Positions 46,985 to 57,209 of a stretch of DNA of 64,000 bases are shown piece by piece. Both the position numbers and the translations under genes were made by a program. Position 1 is the first letter of the stretch. Every line of letters starts with the position of its first letter. The notes beneath the pieces are model-generated. The model did not search any database and was not told where the DNA came from. It was given only the letters and a program-made list of their open reading frames with translations. The stretch covers positions 1,984,001-2,048,000 of the forward strand of contig NZ_JAPEMC010000001.1 of the NCBI RefSeq assembly GCF_026343115.1, given 5' to 3'. The DNA comes from Streptomyces sp. NBC_00102. Its GTDB lineage: Bacteria; Actinomycetota; Actinomycetes; Streptomycetales; Streptomycetaceae.

Positions 46985-49288
46985 ATGGCCAGCATCACCA
47001 CAGTCGAGGTTCCGGCCGCGGAGGTCTCCGAGACCGAGCTGATGATCGGCGGCATGACCTGTGCCTCGTGCGCGGCGCGTGTCGAGAAGAAGCTGAACCG
47101 GATGGACGGCGTGACCGCCACGGTCAACTACGCCACCGAGAAGGCCCACGTCTCCTTCGGTCCGGGCACGGAGCTCGCGGATCTCGTCGCCACCGTCGAG
47201 CGGACCGGCTACACCGCCGCCCCGCCCCCACCGCCGCCCGAGCCGGAACCAGAGGCGGCCGCGATAGCCGGCGAGGCGTCCCCGGCGCGGACCGACGCAC
47301 CCGGCACCGACACCGGCGACGACGGGCCGCTCGCCGCTCTCCGGCAGCGCCTGACCGTCTCGGTACTGCTCTCCGTGCCGGTGGTCCTGCTCGCGATGGC
47401 CCCGGCCCTCCAGTTCGACAACTGGCAGTGGCTCTCGCTGACCCTCGCCGCTCCGGTGGTCGTCTGGGGCGGGCTGCCTTTCCACCGCGCCGCCTGGACC
47501 AACCTCTGGCACGGCGCCGCGACCATGGACACGCTGGTCTCGGTCGGCACCTTGGCGGCCTTCGGCTGGTCACTGTGGGCGCTCTTCTTCGGCGATGCCG
47601 GGATGCCGGGCATGCGGCACGGTTTCGACCTGGTGGCCTCCCGCGCCGACGCCTCCTCCGCCCTCTACCTGGAGGTCGCGGCCGGGGTGGTGAGCTTCAT
47701 CCTGCTCGGCCGCTATCTGGAGGCCCGGTCCAAGCGGAAGGCGGGTTCCGCGCTGCGGGCACTGATGCACCTCGGGGCCCGGGACGTGGCCGTGCTGCGG
47801 AGCGACGGTACGGAGGTACGCGTCCCGGTCGCCCGGCTCGCCGTGGGCGACCGCTTCGTGGTGCGTCCGGGCGAGAAGATCGCCACGGACGGCACGGTGT
47901 CCGAGGGCGAGTCCGCCGTCGACGCCTCGATGCTCACCGGCGAGTCCGTACCGGTCGACGTGGGTCCGGGGGCCGCGGTCACCGGGGCCACCGTGAACGT
48001 CTCGGGCCGGCTCGTGGTGGAGGCGACCCGGGTCGGGGCCGACACCCAGCTGGCGCGGATGGCCCGGCTGGTGGAGGAAGCCCAGAACGGCAAGGCCGAG
48101 GTGCAGCGCCTCGCGGACCGGGTGTCGGCGGTCTTCGTCCCGGTCGTGCTGCTGATCGCGGTGGCCACGCTGGTGACCTGGCTGCTGGTGACGAGCGACG
48201 TGACGGCCGCGTTCACGGCCGCGGTCGCGGTGCTGATCATCGCGTGCCCGTGCGCCCTCGGCCTCGCCACCCCGACCGCCCTCATGGTCGGTACGGGGCG
48301 TGGCGCGCAGCTCGGCATCCTCATCAAGGGCCCCGAGGTCCTGGAGACGACCCGCCGCATCGACACGATCGTGCTCGACAAGACCGGCACGGTCACCACC
48401 GGCCGGATGGCGCTCCGGGCCGTGCACACCGCGCCCGGCACGGACGAGGACGAGGCGCTGCGGCTGGCCGGGGCGCTGGAACACGCCTCCGAACACCCGG
48501 TCGCCCGCGCGGTGGCCGCGGCGGCGACCGAACGCCTGGGGACACTGCCGGCCGTCAGCGGATTCGCCAGCACGGCCGGGCTCGGGGTGCGCGGCACGGT
48601 GGACGGGCACACGGTCCTGGTCGGCCGCCCGGCGCTGCTGGCGGAGGCCGGGATCGCCCTGCCGCCGGAGCTGGAGGCGGCACTCGGCGGGGCCACCGGC
48701 AGCACGGCCGTGGTGGCCGGCTGGGACGGGGAGGCCCGCGCGGTCCTGGAGGTCGCGGACACGGTGAAGGAGAGCAGTGCCGAGGCGGTCGCCGAGCTGC
48801 GCCGGCTGGGTCTGCGTCCGGTGCTGCTGACCGGCGACAACCGGGCCGTGGCGGAGTCGGTGGCGCGCGCGGTGGGTATCGACGAGGTCTACGCGGAGGT
48901 GCTTCCGCAGGAGAAGGTGGAGGTCGTCCGGCGTCTCCAGGCGGAGGGCCGGTCGGTCGCGATGGTCGGTGACGGGGTCAACGACGCCGCCGCTCTCGCC
49001 ACCGCGGACCTGGGGCTGGCGATGGGCACGGGGACCGATGCGGCGATCGAGGCGAGCGATCTCACATTGGTACGTGGAGATCTCAAGGTGACGGGGGCCG
49101 CGATCCGGCTCTCGCGGCGTACGCTGTCCACCATCAGAGGCAACCTCGTATGGGCCTTCGGGTACAACGTGGCGGCCCTGCCTCTTGCTGCGTTCGGCCT
49201 GCTCAACCCGATGATCGCGGGAGCCGCCATGGCGTTCTCGTCCGTGTTCGTCGTCACGAACAGCCTGCGCCTGCGCTCCTTCACGTAA
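46985..49288 (+). CDS. copA: Cu(I)-exporting P1B-type ATPase
   Basis: 767-residue copper pump. One N-terminal metal-binding domain has GMTCASC. Eight spans carry the Cu(I) signature [14 protein letters not shown]. Cytosolic domains show the actuator LTGESVP, phospho-acceptor [16 protein letters not shown] in the nucleotide domain, and [15 protein letters not shown] precedes the ATG. It follows copZ by 212 bases. GATACTGGTGGGGTAC at 46938-46953 has only the right half of a CsoR site, so a second weak copper promoter is possible but doubtful. Confidence 0.95.
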   Translation: MASITTVEVPAAEVSETELMIGGMTCASCAARVEKKLNRMDGVTATVNYATEKAHVSFGPGTELADLVATVERTGYTAAPPPPPPEPEPEAAAIAGEASPARTDAPGTDTGDDGPLAALRQRLTVSVLLSVPVVLLAMAPALQFDNWQWLSLTLAAPVVVWGGLPFHRAAWTNLWHGAATMDTLVSVGTLAAFGWSLWALFFGDAGMPGMRHGFDLVASRADASSALYLEVAAGVVSFILLGRYLEARSKRKAGSALRALMHLGARDVAVLRSDGTEVRVPVARLAVGDRFVVRPGEKIATDGTVSEGESAVDASMLTGESVPVDVGPGAAVTGATVNVSGRLVVEATRVGADTQLARMARLVEEAQNGKAEVQRLADRVSAVFVPVVLLIAVATLVTWLLVTSDVTAAFTAAVAVLIIACPCALGLATPTALMVGTGRGAQLGILIKGPEVLETTRRIDTIVLDKTGTVTTGRMALRAVHTAPGTDEDEALRLAGALEHASEHPVARAVAAAATERLGTLPAVSGFASTAGLGVRGTVDGHTVLVGRPALLAEAGIALPPELEAALGGATGSTAVVAGWDGEARAVLEVADTVKESSAEAVAELRRLGLRPVLLTGDNRAVAESVARAVGIDEVYAEVLPQEKVEVVRRLQAEGRSVAMVGDGVNDAAALATADLGLAMGTGTDAAIEASDLTLVRGDLKVTGAAIRLSRRTLSTIRGNLVWAFGYNVAALPLAAFGLLNPMIAGAAMAFSSVFVVTNSLRLRSFT

Positions 49289-49349
49289 TGTCCACAAAGA
49301 GATTTAGATCACATCGATTTGAGGGTAACCATTCCATGGGTTCGTGAGT

Positions 49350-49617
49350 CTTAGAGTGCGATGCCAAGGATGTCTTGGGGGACGTCCGATGAAGTGTCTT
49401 GGGGGACGCTTCATGGCAAGCGTTGGCCGGGGCACGTGCATCGGGGAGCTTTGAGCGGCCCTCCCGTACGTACCCCGGCGGACCGCAGCAAGACAGGGGA
49501 GTGCACACTCCCTGAAGACGCCCGGCCGGATCCCGTGGGGGGAATCCGCTCCGGGACATGGGAAGCGCCCTGTTCGTCGACCCGTGGGGGGATCGACGGC
49601 GGGGCGCTTCCTGCTTT
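49350..49617 (+). ncRNA. Candidate structured transcript (small RNA or leader) between copA and citA
   Basis: No convincing protein gene lies here, yet the plus strand shows organised structure. TGTCTTGGGGGACG occurs twice (about 49368 and 49393), each followed five or six bases later by an ATG. The second frame pair would give a 21-residue peptide (49389-49454, MKCLGGRFMASVGRGTCIGE then L). Further on, two hairpins present similar loops (CCCGTGGGGGGA), and the second is closed by GGAAGCGCCC/GGGCGCTTCC followed by a T-containing run, a real terminator. A small RNA, a regulatory leader, or the stub of a deleted gene are all possible. Confidence 0.4.
49561..49617 (+). terminator. Rho-independent-type terminator with T run
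   Basis: Stem GGAAGCGCCC (49561-49570) pairs with GGGCGCTTCC (49602-49611), with an inner GTCGA/TCGAC stem, followed by CTGCTTTT. It ends plus-strand transcription from copA or from a transcript starting after it. Confidence 0.75.
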
Positions 49618-49994
49618 TCCGCGCAGGTCGCCGGGCAGCCGCGGGACGGCCTCGCAGGGCGCCGGGCAGCCGCGGGACGGACCGCACGGCCGCCGCGGAG
49701 AACGGCCGGCCCCCACGCGCACACCGTTCCGCCCCCGGAACGCCGAATCGCCCCGGACACCGCGCTCCATGAGGGCGCGGTACGCGGGGCGAAGGCAGTC
49801 GGCCGAAGAGGCCGGGCGGTACGGGTACTTCTTCTGCTGCGGGCACTGCGGGACAGCGGGTACTACGGGCCCTACGGGTGACGCCGGTGAGGCGCGTACG
49901 ACAAGCGCCCTACAGGTACGGCGCCACGCGGCTCATGCGGTCGTCGCGCCGTACCGGTCCGTCCGGCGGCCCGGAGAGGGCCTGCCGGGGTGCG
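49618..49994. other. GC-rich intergenic region before citA 3' end
   Basis: About 380 bases without a supported gene. A 21-bp direct repeat (CGCCGGGCAGCCGCGGGACGG at 49629-49649 and again at 49660-49680, start to start 31 bases) is the only clear structure. Open frames crossing it lack family resemblance. Confidence 0.5.
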
Positions 49995-51293
49995 TCAGCG
50001 GCCCTCGACCGGGACGAAGTCGCGGAGGACCTCACCCGTGTAGATCTGGCGCGGGCGGCCGATGCGGGATCCCGGCTCCTTGATCATCTCGTGCCACTGG
50101 GCGATCCAGCCGGGGAGGCGGCCGAGCGCGAAGAGCACGGTGAACATCTCGGTCGGGAAGCCCATGGCCCGGTAGATCAGACCGGTGTAGAAGTCCACGT
50201 TGGGGTAGAGGTTGCGCGAGACGAAGTACTCGTCGGAGAGCGCGTGCTCCTCCAGCTTGAGCGCGATGTCGAGCAGCTCGTCGGACTTGCCGAGGGCGGA
50301 CAGGACGTCGTGCGCGGCGGACTTGATGATCTTGGCGCGCGGGTCGAAGGACTTGTACACCCGGTGGCCGAAGCCCATCAGGCGGACGCCGTCCTCCTTG
50401 TTCTTCACCTTGCGGATGAAGGAGTCGACGTCGCCGCCGTTGGCCTGGATGCCTTCCAGCATCTCCAGCACGGACTGGTTGGCGCCGCCGTGCAGCGGGC
50501 CCCAGAGCGCGGAGATACCGGCGGAGATCGAGGCGAACATGTTCGCCTGCGAGGAGCCGACCAGACGCACGGTGGAGGTCGAACAGTTCTGCTCGTGGTC
50601 CGCGTGCAGGATGAGCAGCTTGTCCAGCGCCGAGACGACGACCGGGTCCAGCTCGTACTCCTGGGCGGGGACCGAGAAGGTCATGCGCAGGAAGTTCTCG
50701 ACGTAGCCGAGGTCGTTGCGCGGGTAGACGAACGGGTGACCGATCGACTTCTTGTACGCGTACGCCGCGATGGTCGGGAGCTTCGCCAGCAGGCGGATCG
50801 TCGAGAGGTGACGCTGCTCCTCGTCGAACGGGTTGTGGCTGTCCTGGTAGAAGGTGGACAGCGCGCTGACGACCGAGGACAGCATGGCCATCGGGTGGGC
50901 GTCGCGCGGGAAGCCGTCGAAGAACCGCTTGACGTCCTCGTGCAGCAGCGTGTGCTGGGTGATCTCGTTCTTGAAGGTCGACAGCTCGTCGACCTTCGGA
51001 AGCTCACCGTTGATCAGCGTGTACGCGACCTCGAGGAAGGTCGAGCTCTCGGCGAGCTGCTCGATCGGGTACCCGCGGTAGCGGAGGATGCCCTGCTCAC
51101 CGTCGAGGTAGGTGATGCCGGATTTATAGGCGGCGGTGTTGCCGTAGCCGCTGTCCAGCGTCACGAGGCCGGTGTTGGCCCGCAGCTTCCCGATGTCGAA
51201 GCCCTTGTCGCCGACGGTGCTGTCGATCACCGGGTAGGTGTACTCGTCATCGCCGTACCGCAGTACTACAGCGTTGTTGGTGTGCTCGCTCAC
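49995..51293 (-). CDS. gltA: Citrate synthase (type II)
   Basis: 432-residue citrate synthase joining acetyl-CoA and oxaloacetate at the entry of the TCA cycle. Catalytic His residues are in GPLHGGAN and MGFGHRVYKS, with the catalytic Asp in the C-terminal region. The N-terminal beta-rich domain (VVLRYGDDEYTYPVIDST) is that of type II, hexameric enzymes. The GTG start follows GAGGGA; the longer reading upstream is not protein-like. Streptomycete literature also uses the name citA. Confidence 0.95.
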   Translation of the reverse strand: MSEHTNNAVVLRYGDDEYTYPVIDSTVGDKGFDIGKLRANTGLVTLDSGYGNTAAYKSGITYLDGEQGILRYRGYPIEQLAESSTFLEVAYTLINGELPKVDELSTFKNEITQHTLLHEDVKRFFDGFPRDAHPMAMLSSVVSALSTFYQDSHNPFDEEQRHLSTIRLLAKLPTIAAYAYKKSIGHPFVYPRNDLGYVENFLRMTFSVPAQEYELDPVVVSALDKLLILHADHEQNCSTSTVRLVGSSQANMFASISAGISALWGPLHGGANQSVLEMLEGIQANGGDVDSFIRKVKNKEDGVRLMGFGHRVYKSFDPRAKIIKSAAHDVLSALGKSDELLDIALKLEEHALSDEYFVSRNLYPNVDFYTGLIYRAMGFPTEMFTVLFALGRLPGWIAQWHEMIKEPGSRIGRPRQIYTGEVLRDFVPVEGR

Positions 51294-51517
51294 GTCATCC
51301 CTCACCGACGTAGTGCCTCTTCTTCGAGGTGCCCTGACTAGGTGCCCTGTGCCCTGACTGTCTCCACCCTCCCCCATTTGGCTCAGGAGAGTGCACTCGG
51401 GGTCGTCCATTGGACCTAATGGCGGCACTGAGTGCCGTCAACTTAGTCATCCTGCCCCCTCCCCCGTGGTTCCGGAAGGCCTGGGTGATGTTTCCCACCG
51501 ATTTGATCGATCATTTT

Positions 51518-53761
51518 TTACGGTGAGTCTCCCCCTGCCCCTCCCCTGAGCCGGAAATCCAGCGCCGTACAGCGCCTCCCGGCGGAAACCGTGCGGACGG
51601 CCTGCCCGATGGCCTTGCGGGAGCCGACCAGGACGACGAGCCGCTTGGCCCGGGTCACGGCGGTGTAGAGGAGGTTGCGCTGGAGCATCATCCAGGCGCT
51701 GGTGGTGACGGGGACGACGACGGCCGGGTACTCGCTGCCCTGGGAGCGGTGGATCGTCATCGCGTAGGCGTGGGCAAGCTCGTCCAGCTCGTCGAAGTCG
51801 TAGCCGATCTCCTCGTCCTCGTCGGTGCGTACCGTCAGCCGCTGCTCGTCGGTGTCGAGCGAGGTCACGACGCCGACGGTGCCGTTGAACACGCCGTTCT
51901 CGCCCTTCTCGTAGTTGTTCCGGATCTGCGTGACCTTGTCGCCGACCCGGAAGACCCGGCCGCCGAACCGCTTCTCCGGCAGCTCGGGGCGGCCCGGCGT
52001 GATGACCTGCTGGAGCAGGCCGTTGAGGTGCCCGGCGCCGGCCGGGCCCCGGTGCATCGGGGTGAGCACCTGGATGTCGCGGCGCGGGTCGAGGCCGAAC
52101 TTCTTCGGGATGCGGCGGGCCGCGACGTCCACGGCGAGCACCCCGGCGTCCTCCGTCTCGTCCTCCACGAAGAGGAAGAAGTCGTCCAGTCCCTGGGTCA
52201 GCGGGGGCTGTCCGGAGTTGATCCGGTGGGCGTTGGTGACGACTCCGGACTGCTGGGCCTGGCGGAAGATCCGGGTCAGCCGGACGGCCGGGACGGGTCC
52301 GCCCTCGGCGAGCAGGTCCCGCAGCACCTCGCCCGCGCCGACCGAGGGGAGCTGGTCCACGTCGCCGACGAGGAGGAGGTGGGCACCGGGTGCCACCGCC
52401 TTCACCAGCTTGTTGGCGAGCAGCAGATCGAGCATGGACGCCTCGTCCACGACGACCAGATCGGCGTCGAGCGGCCGGTCCTTGTCGTAGGCGGCGTCCC
52501 CGCCCGGCTTCAGTTCGAGGAGCCGGTGCACGGTGGACGCTTCGGCGCCGGTCAGCTCGGAGAGCCGCTTCGCCGCGCGCCCGGTGGGGGCCGCCAGCAC
52601 CACCTTCGCCTTCTTCGCGCGGGCCAGCTCCACCACGGACCGTACGGTGAACGACTTCCCGCACCCCGGTCCGCCGGTCAGCACGGCCACCTTCCGGCTC
52701 AGCGCGAGCCGTACCGCCGCCTCCTGTTCGGGGGCGAGGGTGGCGCCGGTCCGGCGGGCCAGCCACTCCAGCGCCTTCTCCCAGTCGACGTCCTGGAAAG
52801 CGGGCATCCGGTCCTCGGGGGTCCGCAGCAGCCGGCGGACCTGCCCGGCGAGGGAGAGCTCCGCCCGGTGGAAGGGCACCAGGTACACCGCCGTCACGGG
52901 CTCCCCGCCCTCCGGGGACGGCACCTTCTCCCGTACGACGCCCTCCGGATCGGCGGCGAGTTCGGCGAGGCACTCGATGACCAGGCCGGTGTCGACCTGG
53001 AGCAGCTTCACCCCGTCCGCGATCAGCCGTTCCTCGGGGAGGTAGCAGTGGCCCTGGTCGGAGGACTGGGAGAGGGCGTACTGGAGTCCGGCCCGCACCC
53101 GCTCCGGGCTGTCGTGCGGGATGCCGACCGCCTGCGCGATCCGGTCGGCGGTCAGGAAGCCGATGCCCCAGACGTCGGCGGCCAGCCGGTAGGGCTGGTT
53201 CTTCACGACGGAGATCGAGGCGTCCTCGTACTTCTTGTAGATCCGCACCGCGATCGAGGTCGAGACGCCGACCGACTGGAGGAAGATCATGACCTCCTTG
53301 ATCGCCTTCTGCTCCTCCCAGGCGTCGGCGATCTTCTTGGTGCGCTTCGGACCGAGCCCGGGCACCTCCACGAGGCGCTTGGGCTCGTTCTCGATGATGT
53401 CGAGGGTGTCGGTGCCGAAGTGGGTGGTGATCCGGTCGGCCATGACCGGGCCGATGCCCTTGATCAGCCCGGAGCCGAGGTAGCGGCGGATGCCCTGGAT
53501 GGTGGCGGGGAGCACGGTCGTGTAGTTCTCGACGACGAATTGCTTGCCGTACTGCTGGTGGGAGGCCCAGCGGCCCTCCATCCGGAGCGACTCCCCCGGC
53601 TGCGCGCCGAGCAGCGAGCCCACCACGGTGAGCAGATCGCCGCCGCGCCCGGTGTCGACTCGGGCGACGGTGTAGCCGTTCTCCTCGTTGGCGTAGGTGA
53701 TCCGCTCCAGGACCCCTTCGAGGACTGCCAGGTTGGGGGGCGGGGTGGGCGCGTTGGGCAT
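51518..53761 (-). CDS. recD2: RecD2-type ATP-dependent DNA helicase
   Basis: 747-residue superfamily 1B helicase that unwinds DNA 5' to 3'. An N-terminal OB-like region precedes helix-hairpin-helix repeats (VEVPGLGPKRTKKIADAW), then the helicase core: Walker A TGGPGCGKSFTVRS, DEASMLD, and C-terminal motifs including TIHRSQGSEYPAVVVPV. This is the stand-alone RecD2 form found in bacteria without RecBC association. Role in repair or recombination. It stands upstream of citrate synthase in the same direction with a 224-base gap. Confidence 0.92.
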   Translation of the reverse strand: MPNAPTPPPNLAVLEGVLERITYANEENGYTVARVDTGRGGDLLTVVGSLLGAQPGESLRMEGRWASHQQYGKQFVVENYTTVLPATIQGIRRYLGSGLIKGIGPVMADRITTHFGTDTLDIIENEPKRLVEVPGLGPKRTKKIADAWEEQKAIKEVMIFLQSVGVSTSIAVRIYKKYEDASISVVKNQPYRLAADVWGIGFLTADRIAQAVGIPHDSPERVRAGLQYALSQSSDQGHCYLPEERLIADGVKLLQVDTGLVIECLAELAADPEGVVREKVPSPEGGEPVTAVYLVPFHRAELSLAGQVRRLLRTPEDRMPAFQDVDWEKALEWLARRTGATLAPEQEAAVRLALSRKVAVLTGGPGCGKSFTVRSVVELARAKKAKVVLAAPTGRAAKRLSELTGAEASTVHRLLELKPGGDAAYDKDRPLDADLVVVDEASMLDLLLANKLVKAVAPGAHLLLVGDVDQLPSVGAGEVLRDLLAEGGPVPAVRLTRIFRQAQQSGVVTNAHRINSGQPPLTQGLDDFFLFVEDETEDAGVLAVDVAARRIPKKFGLDPRRDIQVLTPMHRGPAGAGHLNGLLQQVITPGRPELPEKRFGGRVFRVGDKVTQIRNNYEKGENGVFNGTVGVVTSLDTDEQRLTVRTDEDEEIGYDFDELDELAHAYAMTIHRSQGSEYPAVVVPVTTSAWMMLQRNLLYTAVTRAKRLVVLVGSRKAIGQAVRTVSAGRRCTALDFRLRGGAGGDSP

Positions 53762-53815
53762 GGATCGACGGTATCGGGTGGCGCCGACACCGCTGTACGG
53801 GGAGGAGTCGCGACG

Positions 53816-53849
53816 GCGGCCCGGCCGGGAGGTGTCCCGGCCGGGCCGC
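53816..53849 (-). terminator. Terminator of the secreted hydrolase gene
   Basis: Perfect 15-base arms (first arm GCGGCCCGGCCGGGA) with a GGTG loop, 22 bases past the hydrolase stop and before the recD2 start. It isolates recD2 from upstream transcription. Confidence 0.8.
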
Positions 53850-53871
53850 TGTCGTCCGCTTCAGGGGCGGG

Positions 53872-56355
53872 TCAGGCGGTGGACTCGTCGTCGTGGACGG
53901 TGACCCGGGCGTAGTCCTGCCCGATCACCGCTCCGACGGGCACCGACACGTAGATCTTGTAGACCGTGTCGGCTGCGGGCTGGACGGCGGTGTCGTCGGT
54001 GACGGGCAGCGGGACCGTCACCGAGGTGGTGCGGGCCGGGAAGGTGATCTTCCGGGCGGAGGTGGTGAGTTGGGTGCCGGTGCCGGCCACGGTCTGGAGG
54101 TTGACGGTCACCGGGGTGCGGGAGGAGCGGGAGAGGGTGACCGTGACGGGGGCGGTACCGGCGTTCTCGGTGGTGGAGGTTCCGGCCACGGAGACCTGCG
54201 GCAGCTCGCTCGGGCCGCCGCTGCCCGCCCGGACGGACTGGAAGGCCACGTCGGAGAGGTAGACCCCGCCGGCGGTGGCCGGGGCGGTCAGGGTGATGCG
54301 GCGGACGTCCGAGAGGTCGATGCCGCGCACCTTCGCCAGCGGCCAGTTCACCGTCTGGAGCCAGGTCTTGGGCAGCAGGGTGCTGGTGCCGGAGGACGGG
54401 TAGGCCTTCAGCGCGTCGCTGAGCGAGGAGAGGGCCACGGCGGCGGTGCGGCCGCGTCCGTCGGTGAGCCGGACGGTCAGGTCGGTGTCGGGTCCGTTCT
54501 CGTCGACGGCGGCGCGGAAGGCGAGGCTGTCGTAGCGCCGCACGTCACGGGAGCCCTTGGGTACCTCGACCACCGCCTCGGCGGGGGCGCCGGTGCTGTC
54601 CGGCCAGGTGAGGTGGAGGAGCGGGGTGGCTTCGACGTTGCCCGCGTAGTTGGCGGGGGTCCAGGACGGGAAGCGGGAGGTGCCGGTGGAGCTGGTGCAG
54701 GCGCCGAGGGCGCTGATGGTGGGGCGGCCGGTGAAGCCCGCGCAGTAGGTACCCGTACCGCCGCCGGTGACGGTGACGTGGGACGCCGGGCCGGTCAGCG
54801 GGGCGATGTCGGAGCGGCTGCGGCCGGGGGCCTGGGCCTCGCTGTACACGGTGGCTTCGCCGACGGTGGTCGACTTGCCGAGGCTGCCGTCGAAGAGGGG
54901 CAGGAAGCGGTCCTGGCCGCCCAGGGTGAGCTGGAAGAAGCCGGACATGATGGCCGTACCGGCTTCGGACTGCTCGGCGGCGGTCAGCCGGGTCGTGGTG
55001 GGCGAGGCGCCGCCGCACACGGCGTCGGTGGAGGCGGACCAGTCGTCGCTCGCGGGGGCGACGGCGACGCCGGGGGTCCACTCGGTGTTGAAGAAGTTGT
55101 GGTCGGCGCCCATCACCATCAGCGAGGAGCGGAGCACGTCGTCGTCGGCGCCGGTGTAGCGGCTGTCGTCGTAGAAGTGCTGTCCCTGCTGGTTGGAGAC
55201 GTCTCCGTCGCAGTACGGCAGGACGACGGCCATCGGCACGTCGGGCAGGGTCTCGCGGCCGAAGTCGATGGGGGCGAGCGGGAGTACGGCGTCGATGCCG
55301 TACGGGTGGGCGCGGCCCGCGTTGAGCAGGGCGGCCTTGACGACGCCCTCGCCGCCGCGCGAGTGGCCCATGAGGCCGACGCTGGAGAGGTCCAGACGGC
55401 CCTTCAGCAGGCGGCTCATGCCGGGTGCGGTGCCCTTGTCGGCGCGGGCGAGCAGGTCGAGGTGGTCGAGGACGAGCTGTCCCCGGGCGAGGGTTCCGGC
55501 GTCGTCGGTGAAGGAGGCGTCCTGGGCGTTGATGCCGTCCGCGCTGACCGAGACGACCGCGTACCCCTGGGAGGCGAGGGTCTCGGCGGTGGCGTTGTAG
55601 CCGAGGTAGCTGGGGATGGGCCGGTAGCCCTCGGGGCAGGGCCAGGCGGCGTTGTTGGTCTTGGAGGTGTCGGCGTTCCAGCAGGCGGAGTGGCGGCCGT
55701 GCAGGAAGAGCACGACGGGGCGTTCGCCCTTGGCGTCGGTCGGTACCCAGACGGCGGCGCGGAGTTCGGCGCTGCGGTCGCTCAGGCCGCCGAGGGTGAC
55801 GGCGGTGTCGCCGAAGTCGTAGTCGGCGCGGGCCACGTGGTAGCGGCCCTTCGCGGTGGCGGCCTCGGTGAGCGAGGCGGCGGTGGCGGTGGGCTTGCCG
55901 TGGCGGCCGGTGCCCCGGGGGGCGTGCCGGGACTCGGTGATCGTGTCGGTGGCGCCGTTCCAGGCGACCCGGACGTCGTCCGGGTGGGCGGCGCGCAGGT
56001 CGCTGGTGACCAGGGAGAGGGTGTGTCCGTCGGTGGTCTGCCGGGCGTATCCGAGGGAGGCGCCGTCGACGGCGATCTCGGGGAGCGCGTCGCGGACGGG
56101 CAGCGGGTCGTCGAGCTTCAGGGTGACGTGGTAGCCGTCGGCGGAGTGCGTGACCGACCAACTGCGGTCGGCGGCCGACCCGGTGGCGGTGGTGGAGGCC
56201 GGCTGCGGCTCCGGGGAGGCCGGGGCGGCGAAGGCGGTACCGGTCGCCGGAAGGGTCAACGCGAGGGCGAGGGCGGCGACGGTGGCCTGCACCGGGCCCG
56301 CCGTCCGACGCGGGCCGGGGCGCTCGGAACGGCGCCCGGGACGGGGTATGGACAT
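53872..56355 (-). CDS. Secreted alpha/beta hydrolase with C-terminal Calx-beta-like domain
   Basis: 827-residue exported protein. The signal peptide (about 1-45) ends near AFAAPASP. After an N-terminal domain of about 140 residues, an alpha/beta hydrolase follows with VVLFLHGRHSACWN (oxyanion region) and nucleophile elbow GLMGHSRGGEG. Two further beta domains include a CBM-like region (about 560-720) and a Calx-beta-like C-terminus (VSVAGTSTTENAGTAPVTVT). Probably an esterase or acylhydrolase acting outside the cell; substrate unknown. GAGAGGA precedes the ATG at 56355. Confidence 0.8.
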   Translation of the reverse strand: MSIPRPGRRSERPGPRRTAGPVQATVAALALALTLPATGTAFAAPASPEPQPASTTATGSAADRSWSVTHSADGYHVTLKLDDPLPVRDALPEIAVDGASLGYARQTTDGHTLSLVTSDLRAAHPDDVRVAWNGATDTITESRHAPRGTGRHGKPTATAASLTEAATAKGRYHVARADYDFGDTAVTLGGLSDRSAELRAAVWVPTDAKGERPVVLFLHGRHSACWNADTSKTNNAAWPCPEGYRPIPSYLGYNATAETLASQGYAVVSVSADGINAQDASFTDDAGTLARGQLVLDHLDLLARADKGTAPGMSRLLKGRLDLSSVGLMGHSRGGEGVVKAALLNAGRAHPYGIDAVLPLAPIDFGRETLPDVPMAVVLPYCDGDVSNQQGQHFYDDSRYTGADDDVLRSSLMVMGADHNFFNTEWTPGVAVAPASDDWSASTDAVCGGASPTTTRLTAAEQSEAGTAIMSGFFQLTLGGQDRFLPLFDGSLGKSTTVGEATVYSEAQAPGRSRSDIAPLTGPASHVTVTGGGTGTYCAGFTGRPTISALGACTSSTGTSRFPSWTPANYAGNVEATPLLHLTWPDSTGAPAEAVVEVPKGSRDVRRYDSLAFRAAVDENGPDTDLTVRLTDGRGRTAAVALSSLSDALKAYPSSGTSTLLPKTWLQTVNWPLAKVRGIDLSDVRRITLTAPATAGGVYLSDVAFQSVRAGSGGPSELPQVSVAGTSTTENAGTAPVTVTLSRSSRTPVTVNLQTVAGTGTQLTTSARKITFPARTTSVTVPLPVTDDTAVQPAADTVYKIYVSVPVGAVIGQDYARVTVHDDESTA

Positions 56356-56829
56356 GCGACGGTTCCTCTCGTGCATGGTCGGCGCCGCCCTGGGAGGGAG
56401 GGCGCCTGCTCCGGCTCACCGCCGGCACACACGAAGATCACCACCGCTTTTGATCACTTGAGTGTCGTTTTTGTTTCTCGATGATCAACCAGGCATGTTT
56501 ACGTGCGATTTACACGAACTGCGGTGGGGGTGAGGGGACTCGGCTCCCGGGAGCCGCGCCGGGGCCTCTTCCGGGGACTCTTCCGGGGACGGCCGCCGGG
56601 CACCCACTGCCCCGATCCGCCGCAGGCGGCTCCACCGCCCGAAAATCGGTGGAGCCGTCGGCCCGCACGCCGTTACCGTGCTCCCGCCTCACCCCACTCG
56701 CCAACGCCCTTTCAAGGACACGCCGTTGTACACCAAGTGAGACACCCCTGGCGCTGAACCCTCGCGCGTCGCCCCGGTGCGCCGCGCTCCTTTTCGCTGC
56801 GGTCTTCCCACGGAAATCGGTGTTCCTCC
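56356..56829. other. Upstream region of the secreted hydrolase gene
   Basis: About 470 bases. Its right half is GC-rich without a convincing gene; its left half has the least GC-rich run of this part of the window (56440-56520), which should hold the hydrolase promoter, and the paired TGATCA motifs listed separately. Confidence 0.5.
56450..56488. promoter_or_regulatory. Paired TGATCA inverted repeat, operator-like
   Basis: TTGATCA (56450-56456) and TGATCAA (56482-56488) form a perfect dyad whose centres are 32 bases apart, about three DNA turns. It lies 95-135 bases before the secreted hydrolase start in an AT-richer stretch. Regulator unknown. Confidence 0.5.
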
Positions 56830-57189
56830 ATGTCCGAGAACCGGGCCCTCGCGCCCACCGCCCACCTGCCGGTCACCCGGCCCACCACCCGGGAGCGGCC
56901 ACCCGTACCGCGCTCCGAGGTGCTGTGTCCGCCGCTCGGCGTCACCGCCCTCACTACCCTCACCGGCCTGACCGCCTTTGCCGCCCTCCGTCGGCCGGCG
57001 GACCCCCTGCGGAGCCGGCGCGCACGGCGCCACGCCACGGGCCGCGACCACACCGGTCGCCCCGCCTGGCAGTCGCCGTACGGTCCGCCGCGGCACCGGG
57101 CGCACCGCGGCCGGTGGGCTCCCGTGCCCGGGGTGGCCGATGCCCCGACCGCCGTACGGCACGGGTACCTGTGCGGGCGCTGCGAGTGA
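56830..57189 (+). CDS. Possible small basic hypothetical protein
   Basis: 119-codon frame with about 90 percent G or C in third positions, as in true streptomycete genes, and a C-terminal CGRCE. It has no signal peptide, clear membrane span or known domain, is Arg/Pro-rich, and has only a weak ribosome binding site. It may be a real lineage-specific gene or a chance frame. Confidence 0.3.
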   Translation: MSENRALAPTAHLPVTRPTTRERPPVPRSEVLCPPLGVTALTTLTGLTAFAALRRPADPLRSRRARRHATGRDHTGRPAWQSPYGPPRHRAHRGRWAPVPGVADAPTAVRHGYLCGRCE

Positions 57190-57209
57190 TCCGGCAGGAG
57201 TGATCCGGG

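Noticed and set aside
49361..50083. A 240-codon plus-strand frame between copA and citA
   Set aside because: It runs through the terminator hairpin and into the citA end, has no ribosome binding site and no family resemblance.
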